Source: Spirochaetales bacterium (lineage in GTDB: Bacteria > Spirochaetota > Spirochaetia > DSM-2461). Taken from it: a stretch of DNA of 64,000 nt. Positions 45,558-54,868 of this stretch are shown here, in pieces (the stretch's first letter is position 1; every line of letters starts with the position of its first letter). The stretch lies in assembly GCA_003247135.1 (NCBI GenBank), contig QKAW01000022.1, forward strand, positions 62,001 to 126,000, written 5' to 3'. The notes under the pieces are model-generated. The model was given only the letters and a program-made list of their open reading frames with translations. It had not been told where the DNA came from and ran no database searches. The translations under genes and the position numbers were made by a program.

Positions 45558-47444
45558 CTAATTCTCCAAAAATCTTCTCTTAGCAAGTAACATTACTGTT
45601 CTTAACTCTTCTGGTGTCTCTGCATTTTCCCAATCCTCAATAAAGCTGGGGCTCTGAAGTATTTGGGCAATTGACATTAAGGCTTTTAGATGAAAATCCC
45701 TTTGGTCTTTACTTCCAATCAGACAGAAAGCTGTATGAACTTTAGTTCCATCACTATTCCATATTATTCCATCTCTGTCTCTAACCAGAACTATATCAAA
45801 AAGATCTTCTCCATCAATAATAACATGGGGGATTGCGTGGGGTACAGCTACTCCTGGGTATACAAGAGTTTCCGAATCATCTTCCCTTTGGTTTAACTTT
45901 AATTTGAAATTATCTACATCAGTTCCCCATCTTTCTGAAACTTTTATAGCTATCTCTTTAAATACATCATCCCGGGTCAATTCCCCATGGAGATCCAGTA
46001 CAATAGAATTACGTATAATATTACAAAATCTATCCTCTTTTACATCATCTCTTTGCAGAAGTATTCCAAGAAGTTCCTCTTCAAGATCCTCCATGGAAGT
46101 TAGAATTTCCTTTTTAGCAACCTTTTCAATCATAAAAACAAGGGCTGATCTTCTTGTAACACTCTTGTTAATAAAAAGATAGTACCATACTACAGAAATT
46201 AGGAGAAAAACAATTGATGTGATAATCGGTTTAAGACCCATGTTAAAAATTAAAGCTGTATAAAAAACAATACCAAGAATCTGAATTACCGGAAAAAGAG
46301 GGGATTTAAAAACAGGTCGGTAATTATTCATTTTTGTTACTCTTATTACAATAACTGAAAGATTTACCATCATAAAAAGCAGTAACATAAAAAGTGATGC
46401 AATTTTAGCCAAATCTTTTAATTCCAGTGTAAAGATAAGAACAAGCATAAACAAGGAAGTTGCTAAAATTGAAAATACCGGAGTTCCGTTTTTAGAGAGC
46501 CTTCCAAAGGATTTGGGAAGCATTTTGTCTCTACTCATGGCTAAAGGCACTCTTGAAGCAGACATAATACCCGCATTCGCAGTTGTAATAAATGCCAGAA
46601 TTGCGGCAAGTGAGAGTAAAATAACTTCAATCCAGTGTATTACAGGATTTGTAAAGAGTTTGTAGGCTGAATCTATAACAGGGGAGTGAGATTTAAAGAA
46701 TTCTTCAGGTGTTAGTACTCCACATAGTATTGCAACAATTAAAACATAGAGAGTCTGTACAATCAAGAATGCAAGAAAACTTCCCTTAACCAGTGATTTC
46801 CCCGGGTTTTTTACCTCTTCAGCAACACTGGCTACCTTTGTTAGCCCTCCATAGGAGATAAAGACCATTCCTGTTACAGAGATAATGCTGCTCCAGTCCA
46901 GATTTTTTCCACCGCTTATTATAAGGGATATATCCGCCTGTCTATACCCAATTAGTACAAATTGAGCAAGAATAAAAAGTAATACAACAACAAGAATACC
47001 CTGACTATGGCCTGCTTTCTCTGCAGAAAAAATATTAATTATAGTAAATATAACACAGGCTCCACCTGAAATTAATTTTAATTGAAATTCTGATAAACCT
47101 GGAAATATTAAATTGGCAAAATATCCAATACCAACTAAAGCAAGGGCACTTTTTAGTGCAATTGAGAACCAGTTAGCAAATCCTGCTGCCATTCCTGAAG
47201 CACTGCCTAGAATTCTATCAATATAAAAGTATGTTCCTCCAGCTTTAGGAAGTGCTGTTGCCAGTTCCAGCTGGGATAATAGGGCCGGAACCATTAATAT
47301 CCCTGCAAAAAAGTAGGATAGTATTATCCAGCTTCCAGCTTCTTTAAATGCTACAGCAGGTAGAATAAATAGCCCGGAGCTTATCATTGCCCCTGATGCT
47401 AAGCTAAAGATATCGTAGGTTTTTAAAGATTTTATAAGTTTCAT
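45558..47444 (-). CDS. Amino-acid permease fused to a PTS EIIA domain
   Basis: A 628-residue fusion. Residues 1 to about 430 are a 12-helix APC-superfamily transporter (SLASGAMISSGLFILPAVAF is the classic first helix). Residues about 480-628 are a fructose/mannitol-type PTS EIIA domain with the phosphorylatable His536 in GVAVPHAIP and a Gln/Asp/His-rich end (QRDFHLKALMSIAQIL). EIIA domains accept phosphate from HPr; here the likely purpose is regulation of amino-acid uptake by PTS state, which is inference. No EI, HPr or sugar EII is nearby. Confidence 0.87.
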   Translation of the reverse strand: MKLIKSLKTYDIFSLASGAMISSGLFILPAVAFKEAGSWIILSYFFAGILMVPALLSQLELATALPKAGGTYFYIDRILGSASGMAAGFANWFSIALKSALALVGIGYFANLIFPGLSEFQLKLISGGACVIFTIINIFSAEKAGHSQGILVVVLLFILAQFVLIGYRQADISLIISGGKNLDWSSIISVTGMVFISYGGLTKVASVAEEVKNPGKSLVKGSFLAFLIVQTLYVLIVAILCGVLTPEEFFKSHSPVIDSAYKLFTNPVIHWIEVILLSLAAILAFITTANAGIMSASRVPLAMSRDKMLPKSFGRLSKNGTPVFSILATSLFMLVLIFTLELKDLAKIASLFMLLLFMMVNLSVIVIRVTKMNNYRPVFKSPLFPVIQILGIVFYTALIFNMGLKPIITSIVFLLISVVWYYLFINKSVTRRSALVFMIEKVAKKEILTSMEDLEEELLGILLQRDDVKEDRFCNIIRNSIVLDLHGELTRDDVFKEIAIKVSERWGTDVDNFKLKLNQREDDSETLVYPGVAVPHAIPHVIIDGEDLFDIVLVRDRDGIIWNSDGTKVHTAFCLIGSKDQRDFHLKALMSIAQILQSPSFIEDWENAETPEELRTVMLLAKRRFLEN

Positions 47445-47473
47445 AATTTACATTATAAAACATATTTTAGTTT

Positions 47474-48289
47474 TTAGATAGCTAGAGCAAATCTATTAAT
47501 TGCAGTAGCTACTCCATCGGTATTATTACAGTGGGTTACATGGTGGGCATGTTTTTTTACATCTTCATGTCCATTAGCCATAACTATACCTAATCCGCAA
47601 CCCTTAATCATGGTTAAATCGTTAAAACTGTCACCAATAGCCATTACTTCACTCTTATTAATACCAATAATAGAGCATAGATAGTCCAGGGTCTTGTTTT
47701 TATCCACATCTATATTTGTAAATTCCAGAAAGAAAGGTTTGGATATATTCATTGTCATAACATTTTCAACTACAGGAATTAACTCTTCCTGAACCTTTTT
47801 AAGTTTCCCTGGCTCATCCATTAAAATTACTTTTACCGGTCCTTCTGTAATATAATCCCTAATATTTTCTACTTTTACAACAGGCATTCCTGTTAATTTA
47901 CCCTCTATGTCCGAGTACTCATTTTCCTTTGTTATTATTACCTTTCCATCTTTGTATGTTTGAAAATAGAGACTGTTATCCTGAGCTGTTTTTAATAGAA
48001 AATTTATATTATCCATGTTAAGGGTTGTTGATTTAATAAGTTTCTCATCCCTCATATCAGTCAGGTTTGCACCATTATAGGAAATTATGTAGCCACCTTC
48101 TTTATCTAGATTCAGCTCTTTTGCATAGGGTATCATGGAAGGAGTAGGTCTTCCTGAAGCAAGAACAATTTTAATACCGTTTTTCTGGGCATTTGAAATT
48201 ACTTTTTTATTGTAGTCACTTATTTTCAATTCATCGTTAAGGAGTGTATCATCCATATCCATAACAATCATTTTTATTTTTTTACTCAT
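47474..48289 (-). CDS. Cof-type HAD phosphatase
   Basis: A 271-residue HAD hydrolase of the Cof/YidA group, which dephosphorylates sugar phosphates or similar metabolites. Motif I is VMDMDDTLLN with nucleophile and acid Asp, motif II is LASGRPTP, and motifs III-IV are around the last third with GDSFNDLTMI. Its start overlaps the cvfB-like gene by 4 bases (ATGA), so the two are coupled. The substrate is unknown. Confidence 0.9.
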   Translation of the reverse strand: MSKKIKMIVMDMDDTLLNDELKISDYNKKVISNAQKNGIKIVLASGRPTPSMIPYAKELNLDKEGGYIISYNGANLTDMRDEKLIKSTTLNMDNINFLLKTAQDNSLYFQTYKDGKVIITKENEYSDIEGKLTGMPVVKVENIRDYITEGPVKVILMDEPGKLKKVQEELIPVVENVMTMNISKPFFLEFTNIDVDKNKTLDYLCSIIGINKSEVMAIGDSFNDLTMIKGCGLGIVMANGHEDVKKHAHHVTHCNNTDGVATAINRFALAI

Positions 48290-49119
48290 ACAAGTTTAAT
48301 CCCGTTTTTTTCAATTGTGATAACCTTCTCTTTAAAAAGAGAGCCTATTGCCTTTTTAAAAGCCTTTTTACTAATTTCAAATGTATTGTAGATTAGTTCC
48401 GGGTCACTTTTATCATTTAATGGCAGAAATCCATTACTTTCCTTCAATTTTGCAACAACAGCATCAGTTGTCGGGTCAATAAAGTTTTTATACCCGATAG
48501 GTTGTAGAGAAATATCAATTTTGTTATCATCTCTGATTTTGGCAACCCAGCCTTTTATTCGATCACCGGTTCTGAGTTTTTTGAAAGTCTGATTATTATA
48601 AATCATCCCTTTATGTTTATTATTGATAATAACTGAAAGACCAAACCCGGCATTCTGGTATACTAAAAGATCAACTGCATCACCTTCTTTAACAGTTAAT
48701 TCATCATTACTTAAATATCGCTCAACTCTTTTAGAACCAAAAAGCTTTTCAGTTTCTTCATCCTGAAGCATGTAAATAATATGCCATTCTCCGATTTCCA
48801 TGGGAATTCTTTGCTCATTTCCAGGGACAAATAGATGTTTATCCAGCCCCCAATCCATAAAAGCTCCCGCAGAAGTAACTGATGCAACTCTTAATTTTGC
48901 AAACTCGTGGAGTTTAATCTGAGGCTTTATATTGGTTGCAACCTTTTGATCGGTTTTATCAATATAGATAAAAACATCAAGCTCATCCCCTATTTCATAA
49001 TCTACTGGACAGTATTTGTTTGGCAGAAGTACTTCTTCTCCATCTTTATCCTGAAGGAAAAGACCAAAACTGACTTCCTTGCTAATTTTTAATTTGTTGA
49101 AAACTCCAACTTTTATCAT
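48286..49119 (-). CDS. S1-domain RNA-binding protein of the CvfB family
   Basis: A 277-residue protein like Staphylococcus CvfB/Bacillus YitL. Three S1-like OB domains are visible (FGLFLQDKDGEEVLLP; AFMDWGLDKHLFVPGNEQ; LRTGDRIKGWVAKIRDD) followed by a winged-helix end (DPELIYNTFEISKKAFKKAIG). The Staphylococcus protein binds RNA and affects virulence gene expression; in a spirochaete the role is open. GAGG lies upstream of the ATG. It heads a two-gene unit with the HAD phosphatase. Confidence 0.87.
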   Translation of the reverse strand: MIKVGVFNKLKISKEVSFGLFLQDKDGEEVLLPNKYCPVDYEIGDELDVFIYIDKTDQKVATNIKPQIKLHEFAKLRVASVTSAGAFMDWGLDKHLFVPGNEQRIPMEIGEWHIIYMLQDEETEKLFGSKRVERYLSNDELTVKEGDAVDLLVYQNAGFGLSVIINNKHKGMIYNNQTFKKLRTGDRIKGWVAKIRDDNKIDISLQPIGYKNFIDPTTDAVVAKLKESNGFLPLNDKSDPELIYNTFEISKKAFKKAIGSLFKEKVITIEKNGIKLV

Positions 49120-49138
49120 TTATACCTCGTGGAGTTAT

Positions 49139-49175
49139 TATAGTAATGTTCACCTTTTAGGTAAACATTACTATA
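49139..49175 (-). repeat. Long hairpin between MerR gene and cvfB-like gene
   Basis: Arms TATAGTAATGTT and AACATTACTATA pair perfectly, then one C-A position, then ACCT/AGGT around a TTT loop, giving about 17 base pairs. On the minus strand the C-A is a G-U, so an RNA hairpin on the gene strand is favoured. No U tract follows, so it is at best an atypical terminator of the MerR gene. Confidence 0.6.
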
Positions 49176-49184
49176 GGGTAAAAC

Positions 49185-49991
49185 TTAATCTTTTAATGGT
49201 ATTTGTATTTCGGTAAGCCAGTCTTTAGGATTCTCTCTATTCCAAATTCCGTCAATGTAGGATTCCCTTGGATTATCAGCAATTTCCAGAGAGTTCTCTT
49301 CAATCCACATAAAAATTTTATTATATGATTCTCCCAGAGATTGATAATCTCCCTTATGTAAAATTGTAGCTGCATTTTTATAACCTTTAATAGTTTTAAA
49401 TTTTACAGCCTCCGAATCTTTGCATGGGGAAACAACAGCTTCACATATTTCTACATCAATATTTGCCTCTTTATACTCACCATCATGATAAATTGTAAAA
49501 CAGTAAGCCGGTTCAAGGCATACAGCATTTACAGAGTTCATATACTCCCCCATTTTAGGAACAATTTCGAAATAACTATTGTAGTTTGGTATAATTGTTC
49601 GCATTGATGCAACAGTTACTTCTGTTAATGATTTAATAATAATTTCACTCATAATAATTTCTCCTTTTTTGATATTTTTCAGAAAATCCGTTACAACTTT
49701 TTTACTCTTATTTGTTCTTTCCAGCTCATTATTTAACTCGTTTAACCTTTTATTCATAAGTTCTTCTATTAGATTTTTATTATTTATCATTAGTTTAATA
49801 TCATCTAAAGAGAAACCCATACTTTTATAGGCTAATATATTTTGCATCATTTTAAGCTGTTTAATTCCGTATAATCGATATCCGTTAGTTCCGTCTATTC
49901 TTTCCGGTTTTAAAAGATCAATTTTGTCATAATAACGCAATGTTTTTGTTGTAACCCTTGAAATCCTTGAAAAATCTCCAATTGAATACAT
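49185..49991 (-). CDS. MerR-family regulator with effector-binding domain
   Basis: A 268-residue regulator. Residues 1-70 are the MerR helix-turn-helix and wing (YSIGDFSRISRVTTKTLRYY ... NGYRLYG), 75-110 the dimerisation coiled coil, and about 118-268 a GyrI-like effector-binding domain, as in multidrug sensors such as BmrR. It likely binds a small, maybe cationic, ligand. GGAG lies 9 bases before the ATG. Its own promoter has the 19-base spacer that MerR proteins act on, and the kinase gene is divergent. Confidence 0.9.
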   Translation of the reverse strand: MYSIGDFSRISRVTTKTLRYYDKIDLLKPERIDGTNGYRLYGIKQLKMMQNILAYKSMGFSLDDIKLMINNKNLIEELMNKRLNELNNELERTNKSKKVVTDFLKNIKKGEIIMSEIIIKSLTEVTVASMRTIIPNYNSYFEIVPKMGEYMNSVNAVCLEPAYCFTIYHDGEYKEANIDVEICEAVVSPCKDSEAVKFKTIKGYKNAATILHKGDYQSLGESYNKIFMWIEENSLEIADNPRESYIDGIWNRENPKDWLTEIQIPLKD

Positions 49992-50016
49992 TTTTTTCTT
50001 CTCCTGGCCATGAGAT

Positions 50017-50047
50017 ATTATCAGTGTAAGGTTTGCCCTAAGGTCAA
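50017..50047 (-). promoter_or_regulatory. MerR-type promoter with 19-base spacer
   Basis: On the minus strand TTGACC (50047-50042) and GATAAT (50022-50017) are separated by 19 bases, the abnormal spacing that MerR-family activators correct by DNA distortion. The spacer contains TTAGGGCAAACCTTA, an imperfect dyad. A divergent candidate TTGCCC-18-TAAGAT (50033-50062) for the kinase gene overlaps it, so one site could control both directions. Confidence 0.6.
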
Positions 50048-50071
50048 AGTCAATGATAAGATATATAATAT

Positions 50072-51028
50072 ATGAAATTTAGTTTAAATGATTTTATTTT
50101 GGATAAAACCCTGGGAAATTCAATAGGAAAAAGAAGTGTAATTCAGAATTTATGGGATAATTATGGGGAAATTGTAAGATACTTTATAAATGACGGTAAA
50201 TATAAAACTGTTATACTAAAACATGTAAAGTTCCCGAAAAACAATAAAACAACTACATCCTATATTAGAAAAGAGAAATCCTATAATGTTGAGTGTGAGT
50301 GGTATATAAACTGGGGTAAAAGAGTTGACCAATTATGCAAAATTCCATCATGTTTAGGCTTTATTAAGGGTGAAAATGAAATTTTTATTCTGCTGGAAGA
50401 TTTGAATTCCTCGGGTTATCCTTTGCGAAAGATGCAACTTTCATTTCCGGAGATTAAAAGTTGCATTAAATTTCTTGGGGATTTTCATGGTAAGTTTATT
50501 AATCAAAATCCTGTTGGTTTATGGGAAACAGGCACTTATTGGCACTTAGAAACAAGAGCTGACGAGCTTGAGAATCTTTCTGATTCCAGATTGAGAAACT
50601 GTGCATCAGCAATTGATTTAAAACTTAATAATGCAAAATACAAGACTATTGTTCATGGTGATGCAAAGCTGGAAAATTTTTGCTTTTCGAAAAATTCTGA
50701 TCAGGTCGCTTTACTGGATTTTCAGTATACCGGTGGTGGGGTAGGAGTAAAGGATCTTGTATATTTTATTGGTAGCTGTTTAACAGATAGTGATAGTGCC
50801 AAATTTGAAAATGAGCTTATTAATCACTATTTTTCAGCTTTAAAATCCTCTATAGATAGAAATATGGTGGATGTTAACTTTTATCTACTTGAGAAGGAGT
50901 GGCGGGAATTATTCTATGTGGCCTGGGCAGATTTTCACCGGTTTTTTAAAGGGTGGAGTCCGGGATATTGGGATCCTGATTGCTATAGTGAGAGGGTTAC
51001 AAAGATGGTAGTAAATAGCTTATGCTAA
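50072..51028 (+). CDS. Phosphotransferase of the aminoglycoside/choline kinase fold
   Basis: A 318-residue small-molecule kinase. The catalytic block is VHGDAKLENFCFS (HGDxxxxN) and the metal site LLDFQYTGGG, where Gln follows the Asp as in ecdysteroid-kinase-like proteins. The N-terminal lobe includes VILKHVKFP with the ATP Lys. No ribosome site; start is 2-9 bases after promoter-like hexamers, so possibly leaderless. It overlaps the inositol-phosphatase-like gene by 7 bases. The substrate is unknown; pairing with a phosphatase and a MerR sensor suggests an inducible pathway. Confidence 0.75.
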   Translation: MKFSLNDFILDKTLGNSIGKRSVIQNLWDNYGEIVRYFINDGKYKTVILKHVKFPKNNKTTTSYIRKEKSYNVECEWYINWGKRVDQLCKIPSCLGFIKGENEIFILLEDLNSSGYPLRKMQLSFPEIKSCIKFLGDFHGKFINQNPVGLWETGTYWHLETRADELENLSDSRLRNCASAIDLKLNNAKYKTIVHGDAKLENFCFSKNSDQVALLDFQYTGGGVGVKDLVYFIGSCLTDSDSAKFENELINHYFSALKSSIDRNMVDVNFYLLEKEWRELFYVAWADFHRFFKGWSPGYWDPDCYSERVTKMVVNSLC

Positions 51029-51831
51029 ATCCTGAAGAGCTTTACTTAATAAAAAACAGTTTTATTGATGCATCAATAAATGCGGGTAAATCAATAATTG
51101 AGATAAAAAAAAGAGGTTTTAGGACCAAAAGCAAGAGTAGTGGTTCATCATTAGCTTCCCAGATCGTTACAGAGGCAGACTTTGCCAGCCAGAAGATAAT
51201 TCTTGATTCCTTAAATCCTATAATCAGCCAATTTAATTTTGGACTTTTGGCTGAGGAAGCACCGGACGACAATTCTAGATTAATAAAGGATTATTTTGTT
51301 GCAATTGATCCATTAGATGGTACAAAAAGCTTTACTGAGTCCAATAGTGGTTACTCCATATCTATTGCACTGGTTTGCAGAACAGGAGAAAGTATTGTTG
51401 GAGTCGTTTTTGATCCTGAAAATAATTTAATCTACTGGGCAATAAAAGGTGAAGGACTTTACAGGAATAATCACAAATGGATTCCGGATACTGTAACAAA
51501 AATCTCTAATTCTGTTTGTGTTTGTGATCCCGGTAATAAAATTATACAAAAATATAAAAGTCATACAATATATGTGGGTGGAGCAGTTATGAGTGCTATT
51601 GCTGTTCTTGAAGGCAGAGCTGACTGCTATTATAAGCAACCAAAGAGAGAGTTAGGAGGTGGTTGTATCTGGGATTATGCAAGCGTTGTTCTTTTTTTTA
51701 AGGAAGCAGGGGCATTAGCATCTGGTTATAAAGGTGAAAGTATTATGCTAAACAGTCCCCAAACAGTATATATGAACAAATCAGGGAGCTATTTCTCCAG
51801 AAATATTAAGTTAAAAGATTTTATCAGTTAA
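51022..51831 (+). CDS. Inositol monophosphatase / CysQ family phosphatase
   Basis: A 269-residue Mg-dependent phosphatase of the FIG/IMPase superfamily. Metal ligands: Glu in LLAEEAPDD, the IDPLDGTKSF signature, and Asp in CIWDYASVVLFF. The family includes inositol monophosphatase, fructose-1,6-bisphosphatase and the 3'(2'),5'-bisphosphate nucleotidase CysQ; the LAEE and WDYA motifs fit CysQ/IMPase, but the exact substrate cannot be fixed. It is translationally coupled to the upstream kinase. Confidence 0.82.
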   Translation: MLNPEELYLIKNSFIDASINAGKSIIEIKKRGFRTKSKSSGSSLASQIVTEADFASQKIILDSLNPIISQFNFGLLAEEAPDDNSRLIKDYFVAIDPLDGTKSFTESNSGYSISIALVCRTGESIVGVVFDPENNLIYWAIKGEGLYRNNHKWIPDTVTKISNSVCVCDPGNKIIQKYKSHTIYVGGAVMSAIAVLEGRADCYYKQPKRELGGGCIWDYASVVLFFKEAGALASGYKGESIMLNSPQTVYMNKSGSYFSRNIKLKDFIS

Positions 51832-51956
51832 ACTAATCTTTTTTTATAAAATCCTTTGTTTTTATTCCGTTATACTTTATAATTATTTATAGTGTAAAAA
51901 TATTTAAAAATTATGTATAAATAATTGTTTAAAAAAAATGGTTTTAATTAAAAAAT

Positions 51957-51985
51957 TTGACAACAAACATAAACAACGAGATACT
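51957..51985 (+). promoter_or_regulatory. Promoter of the second chemoreceptor
   Basis: A perfect TTGACA is followed after 17 bases by GATACT, and an AGGAG ribosome site lies 5 bases before the ATG downstream. A vegetative-type promoter for a single-gene transcript. Confidence 0.6.
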
Positions 51986-52008
51986 TAAAATGGTCACTAG
52001 GAGATTTT

Positions 52009-53835
52009 ATGAAAATTAAAACTAAATTATATATTATTGCAGGAATGATGTCCATGGCAATCATTCTTTCCCTGGGTGTTTACATAGGTTTTCAATCTTT
52101 TACAGATAAAATATTAAGTGAACAAGGGGAGCTTGCAAAACTTAATGACTTAATGGTTAAACAGAATATTATACTTTACAAACTGGTGGCTTCAAATTCT
52201 CCATTCCTGTCCAGTGTAGAAGAGTTAAACGAGAATATTCGTCAGACTCAAGAAGCACATAATATAATTAAAAACCTTAAAGCTATAATTAATCTTGATA
52301 GAGAGTTAAAGGATGCAATAGAATCTATTGGCAGAATAGATGAGTATATGGAGTATTCAAGAAAGGAACTTTTTGAAGCCATAGACAAACTAAAAACAGA
52401 CTTTAAAAATGAAGAAAACTACTCCCTTACTAATGTGGAAGTGTATAAATCCAAAGAAAATTATAATTTAATCTATTTTGATGTAGCTGTGTTAAAGAAT
52501 AAAATTACAGGTGTAGTAATGGTTTTGGACACTTCACAAAATGTTATTTTTCAGCAGAATAAGATTATTAATGAAGCAGTTCTAAAGTATAAAAAAATGG
52601 CCTCAATAATTTCCATAGCTTCAGTAATTTTTTGTATACTTTTATCCGTTTCTTTGTTTTTCATTATAACAAGAGGTATAACAAGTTCTATTAAAGCCTT
52701 AAGTGATAGTCTTTCAACTATGTCCAAGGGAGATTTTACCAATGAAATAAAGATGAAAACCAGGGATGAGTTAGGGTTGTTAGGTGAGAAAATGAATATT
52801 TTTCAGTCGACCCTTAATGACTCTTTAAGTATAATTAAGGAGGCTTCAGATATAAATGAGGATGCAAATATAAATTTAATTGAGTCCTCAGCTGATTCTT
52901 CAACTTCGGCGGTGCAGATTTCCGCTAATATAGATTCAATAAATAATCAGGTTTCAAATCTTGATGATCTTATAGATGTATCTAAGAAAGAGTCCCATGC
53001 TATATCGGATTTTACTATTGAGCTAAGTAACTATATTACAGAACAGATGGCTATGGTTGAGGAATCTACAGCTGCTATAACTCAGATGATAGCATCAATA
53101 GCCAGTATATCAGACTTAATTAATAATAATTCTAAGGTTATGAAGCAGCTGGAAATTACAGCCCATGAAGGTGATAACAAACTCTCAATAACAACAGATA
53201 TGATAGATGAAATAAATAGTACTGTTAACGAGATTAATGATATGTCCGATGTAATAAAATCAATATCTGAACAGACAAATTTACTTGCTATGAATGCTGC
53301 TATAGAGGCAGCACATGCAGGTGATGCTGGAAAGGGTTTTGCAGTTGTTGCGGATGAAATCAGGAAGCTTGCTGAGGCCTCCTCTTCAAACAGCAATGAA
53401 ATTAGCCAAAATCTTGGTGATATTACTGCAAAATTTGAAAAAGCATCTCAATCCGGACAAAGAACAAGGGATGCATTTACAGAGATAAATAATTTTATTA
53501 AGAATGTTGTTAAATCCTTTGATATTATCTCATCCAGTACAACAGAGTTAAATACTGGTGGTTCTCAAATCCTGGAAGCAATGGAAAGCCTAAAAGATAT
53601 ATCTGTAAGTGTTAAAGATAAGTCAGACAATATGAAAGATCGGGCAAATAATGTTACTGATGTTACAAATAATGTATCGGATATTTCTAACAATGTTACA
53701 AATGCAATATCTGAATTGAATATTGCATTTGAAAGTGTTAAAAACTCTATATTAGGTTTAAAAAATATTTCAGATAAGGTGGGATCTGTTAGTGAACAGA
53801 TCCTTGTTGAAATTAATAAGTTCAAAACCAAATAG
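52009..53835 (+). CDS. Methyl-accepting chemotaxis protein
   Basis: A 608-residue receptor with membrane segments at about 8-28 and 195-220, and a helical extracytoplasmic domain of about 165 residues without a recognised fold. After HAMP comes the signalling domain with the tip [20 protein letters not shown] and [16 protein letters not shown]. No C-terminal pentapeptide-like tether is visible. AGGAG precedes the ATG. Convergent with kdgK (1 base apart). Confidence 0.94.
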   Translation: MKIKTKLYIIAGMMSMAIILSLGVYIGFQSFTDKILSEQGELAKLNDLMVKQNIILYKLVASNSPFLSSVEELNENIRQTQEAHNIIKNLKAIINLDRELKDAIESIGRIDEYMEYSRKELFEAIDKLKTDFKNEENYSLTNVEVYKSKENYNLIYFDVAVLKNKITGVVMVLDTSQNVIFQQNKIINEAVLKYKKMASIISIASVIFCILLSVSLFFIITRGITSSIKALSDSLSTMSKGDFTNEIKMKTRDELGLLGEKMNIFQSTLNDSLSIIKEASDINEDANINLIESSADSSTSAVQISANIDSINNQVSNLDDLIDVSKKESHAISDFTIELSNYITEQMAMVEESTAAITQMIASIASISDLINNNSKVMKQLEITAHEGDNKLSITTDMIDEINSTVNEINDMSDVIKSISEQTNLLAMNAAIEAAHAGDAGKGFAVVADEIRKLAEASSSNSNEISQNLGDITAKFEKASQSGQRTRDAFTEINNFIKNVVKSFDIISSSTTELNTGGSQILEAMESLKDISVSVKDKSDNMKDRANNVTDVTNNVSDISNNVTNAISELNIAFESVKNSILGLKNISDKVGSVSEQILVEINKFKTK

Positions 53836-53836
53836 G

Positions 53837-54868
53837 TTATCTTTGAACTCTACCTGAACCGTCACCTTTCATAAGGTTTAGAACTTCGCTTTCTGTAACT
53901 AAAGCTACATCTCCAGGAATGGAGTGTTTTAGACAAGATGTTGCAACAGCGAAGTCTAGAGCTTTCTGATCATCATTAGTAAAAGTTGTTAAACCATAGA
54001 TTAATCCTGCAGCAAATGAGTCACCACCACCAACTCTGTCAATGATATTTTTAATATCATATTTTGGAGAAACAAAGAAATCAGTTCTGTTATTTAAAAC
54101 TGCTGACCATGAGTTGTGATCTGCTGAATAGCTCTCTCTCATTGTTATTGCAATTTTCTTCATTTCAGGGAACTGCTTTAATACCAGGTCAGATATCTCT
54201 TTGTATCGATCTACACCAAGATCTGCTTTAGTTACATCAGCTTCTGATTCAATTCCAAGACACTCCTGACAATCTTCCTCATTAGCTATTGTTATATCAA
54301 CATATTTTGCAAGTTCATTCATAACTTCCGGTGCAGATTTACCATATTTCCATAATTTCTTTCTGTAGTTTAAGTCACAGGAAACAGTAATACCTCTTTT
54401 TTTTGCCTCTTTAACAGCAGCTAGAGATAATTCAGCACCATCAGCAGAGATAGCAGGTGTTATACCTGTAATATGAAACCATGTTGCATCAGCAAAAACT
54501 GTGTCCCAGTTAAAATCAGAAGGTTTTGCTTCACAGATAGATGAATCAGCTCTGTCATAAACAACTGTTGATGGTCTCTGGTTAGCACCTGTCTCAAGAT
54601 AGTAGATACCAACTCTGTCTCCCTGTCTAATAATTCTGGAAGTATCAACACCTCTGGATCTAAGGGTTGAAATTGCACCTTCACCTATTGAATTCTTAGG
54701 TAGTGCTGTAACAAATGCTGTTTTTTTTCCTAAAAGAGATAGACATGATGCTACATTTGACTCTCCACCACCAAAAGTTGCCTCAAGGATAGGACTTTGA
54801 AAAAGTCTCTCGTTACCAAGTGACTTTAGTCTTAACATGATTTCACCTAATGTTACTATTGTTCCCAT
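53837..54868 (-). CDS. kdgK: 2-dehydro-3-deoxygluconokinase
   Basis: A PfkB-type kinase of 343 residues that phosphorylates 2-keto-3-deoxygluconate to KDPG. Visible are GEIMLRLKSLGNERLFQS at the N-terminus, FGGGESNVASCLSLLG (sugar site), and VGGGDSFAAGLIYGL with the catalytic Asp. Following eda with a one-base overlap (TAATG), it completes the last two steps of uronate or deoxygluconate breakdown. The ATG has GGAGGAATAA. Confidence 0.9.
   Translation of the reverse strand: MGTIVTLGEIMLRLKSLGNERLFQSPILEATFGGGESNVASCLSLLGKKTAFVTALPKNSIGEGAISTLRSRGVDTSRIIRQGDRVGIYYLETGANQRPSTVVYDRADSSICEAKPSDFNWDTVFADATWFHITGITPAISADGAELSLAAVKEAKKRGITVSCDLNYRKKLWKYGKSAPEVMNELAKYVDITIANEEDCQECLGIESEADVTKADLGVDRYKEISDLVLKQFPEMKKIAITMRESYSADHNSWSAVLNNRTDFFVSPKYDIKNIIDRVGGGDSFAAGLIYGLTTFTNDDQKALDFAVATSCLKHSIPGDVALVTESEVLNLMKGDGSGRVQR

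Noticed and set aside
45590-45602. AGTAA-CA-TTACT palindrome in the permease gene
   Set aside because: Short, inside conserved codons, and expected by chance in AT-rich DNA.
49139-49175. Rho-independent terminator
   Set aside because: A strong stem but no T run on either side in the required position.
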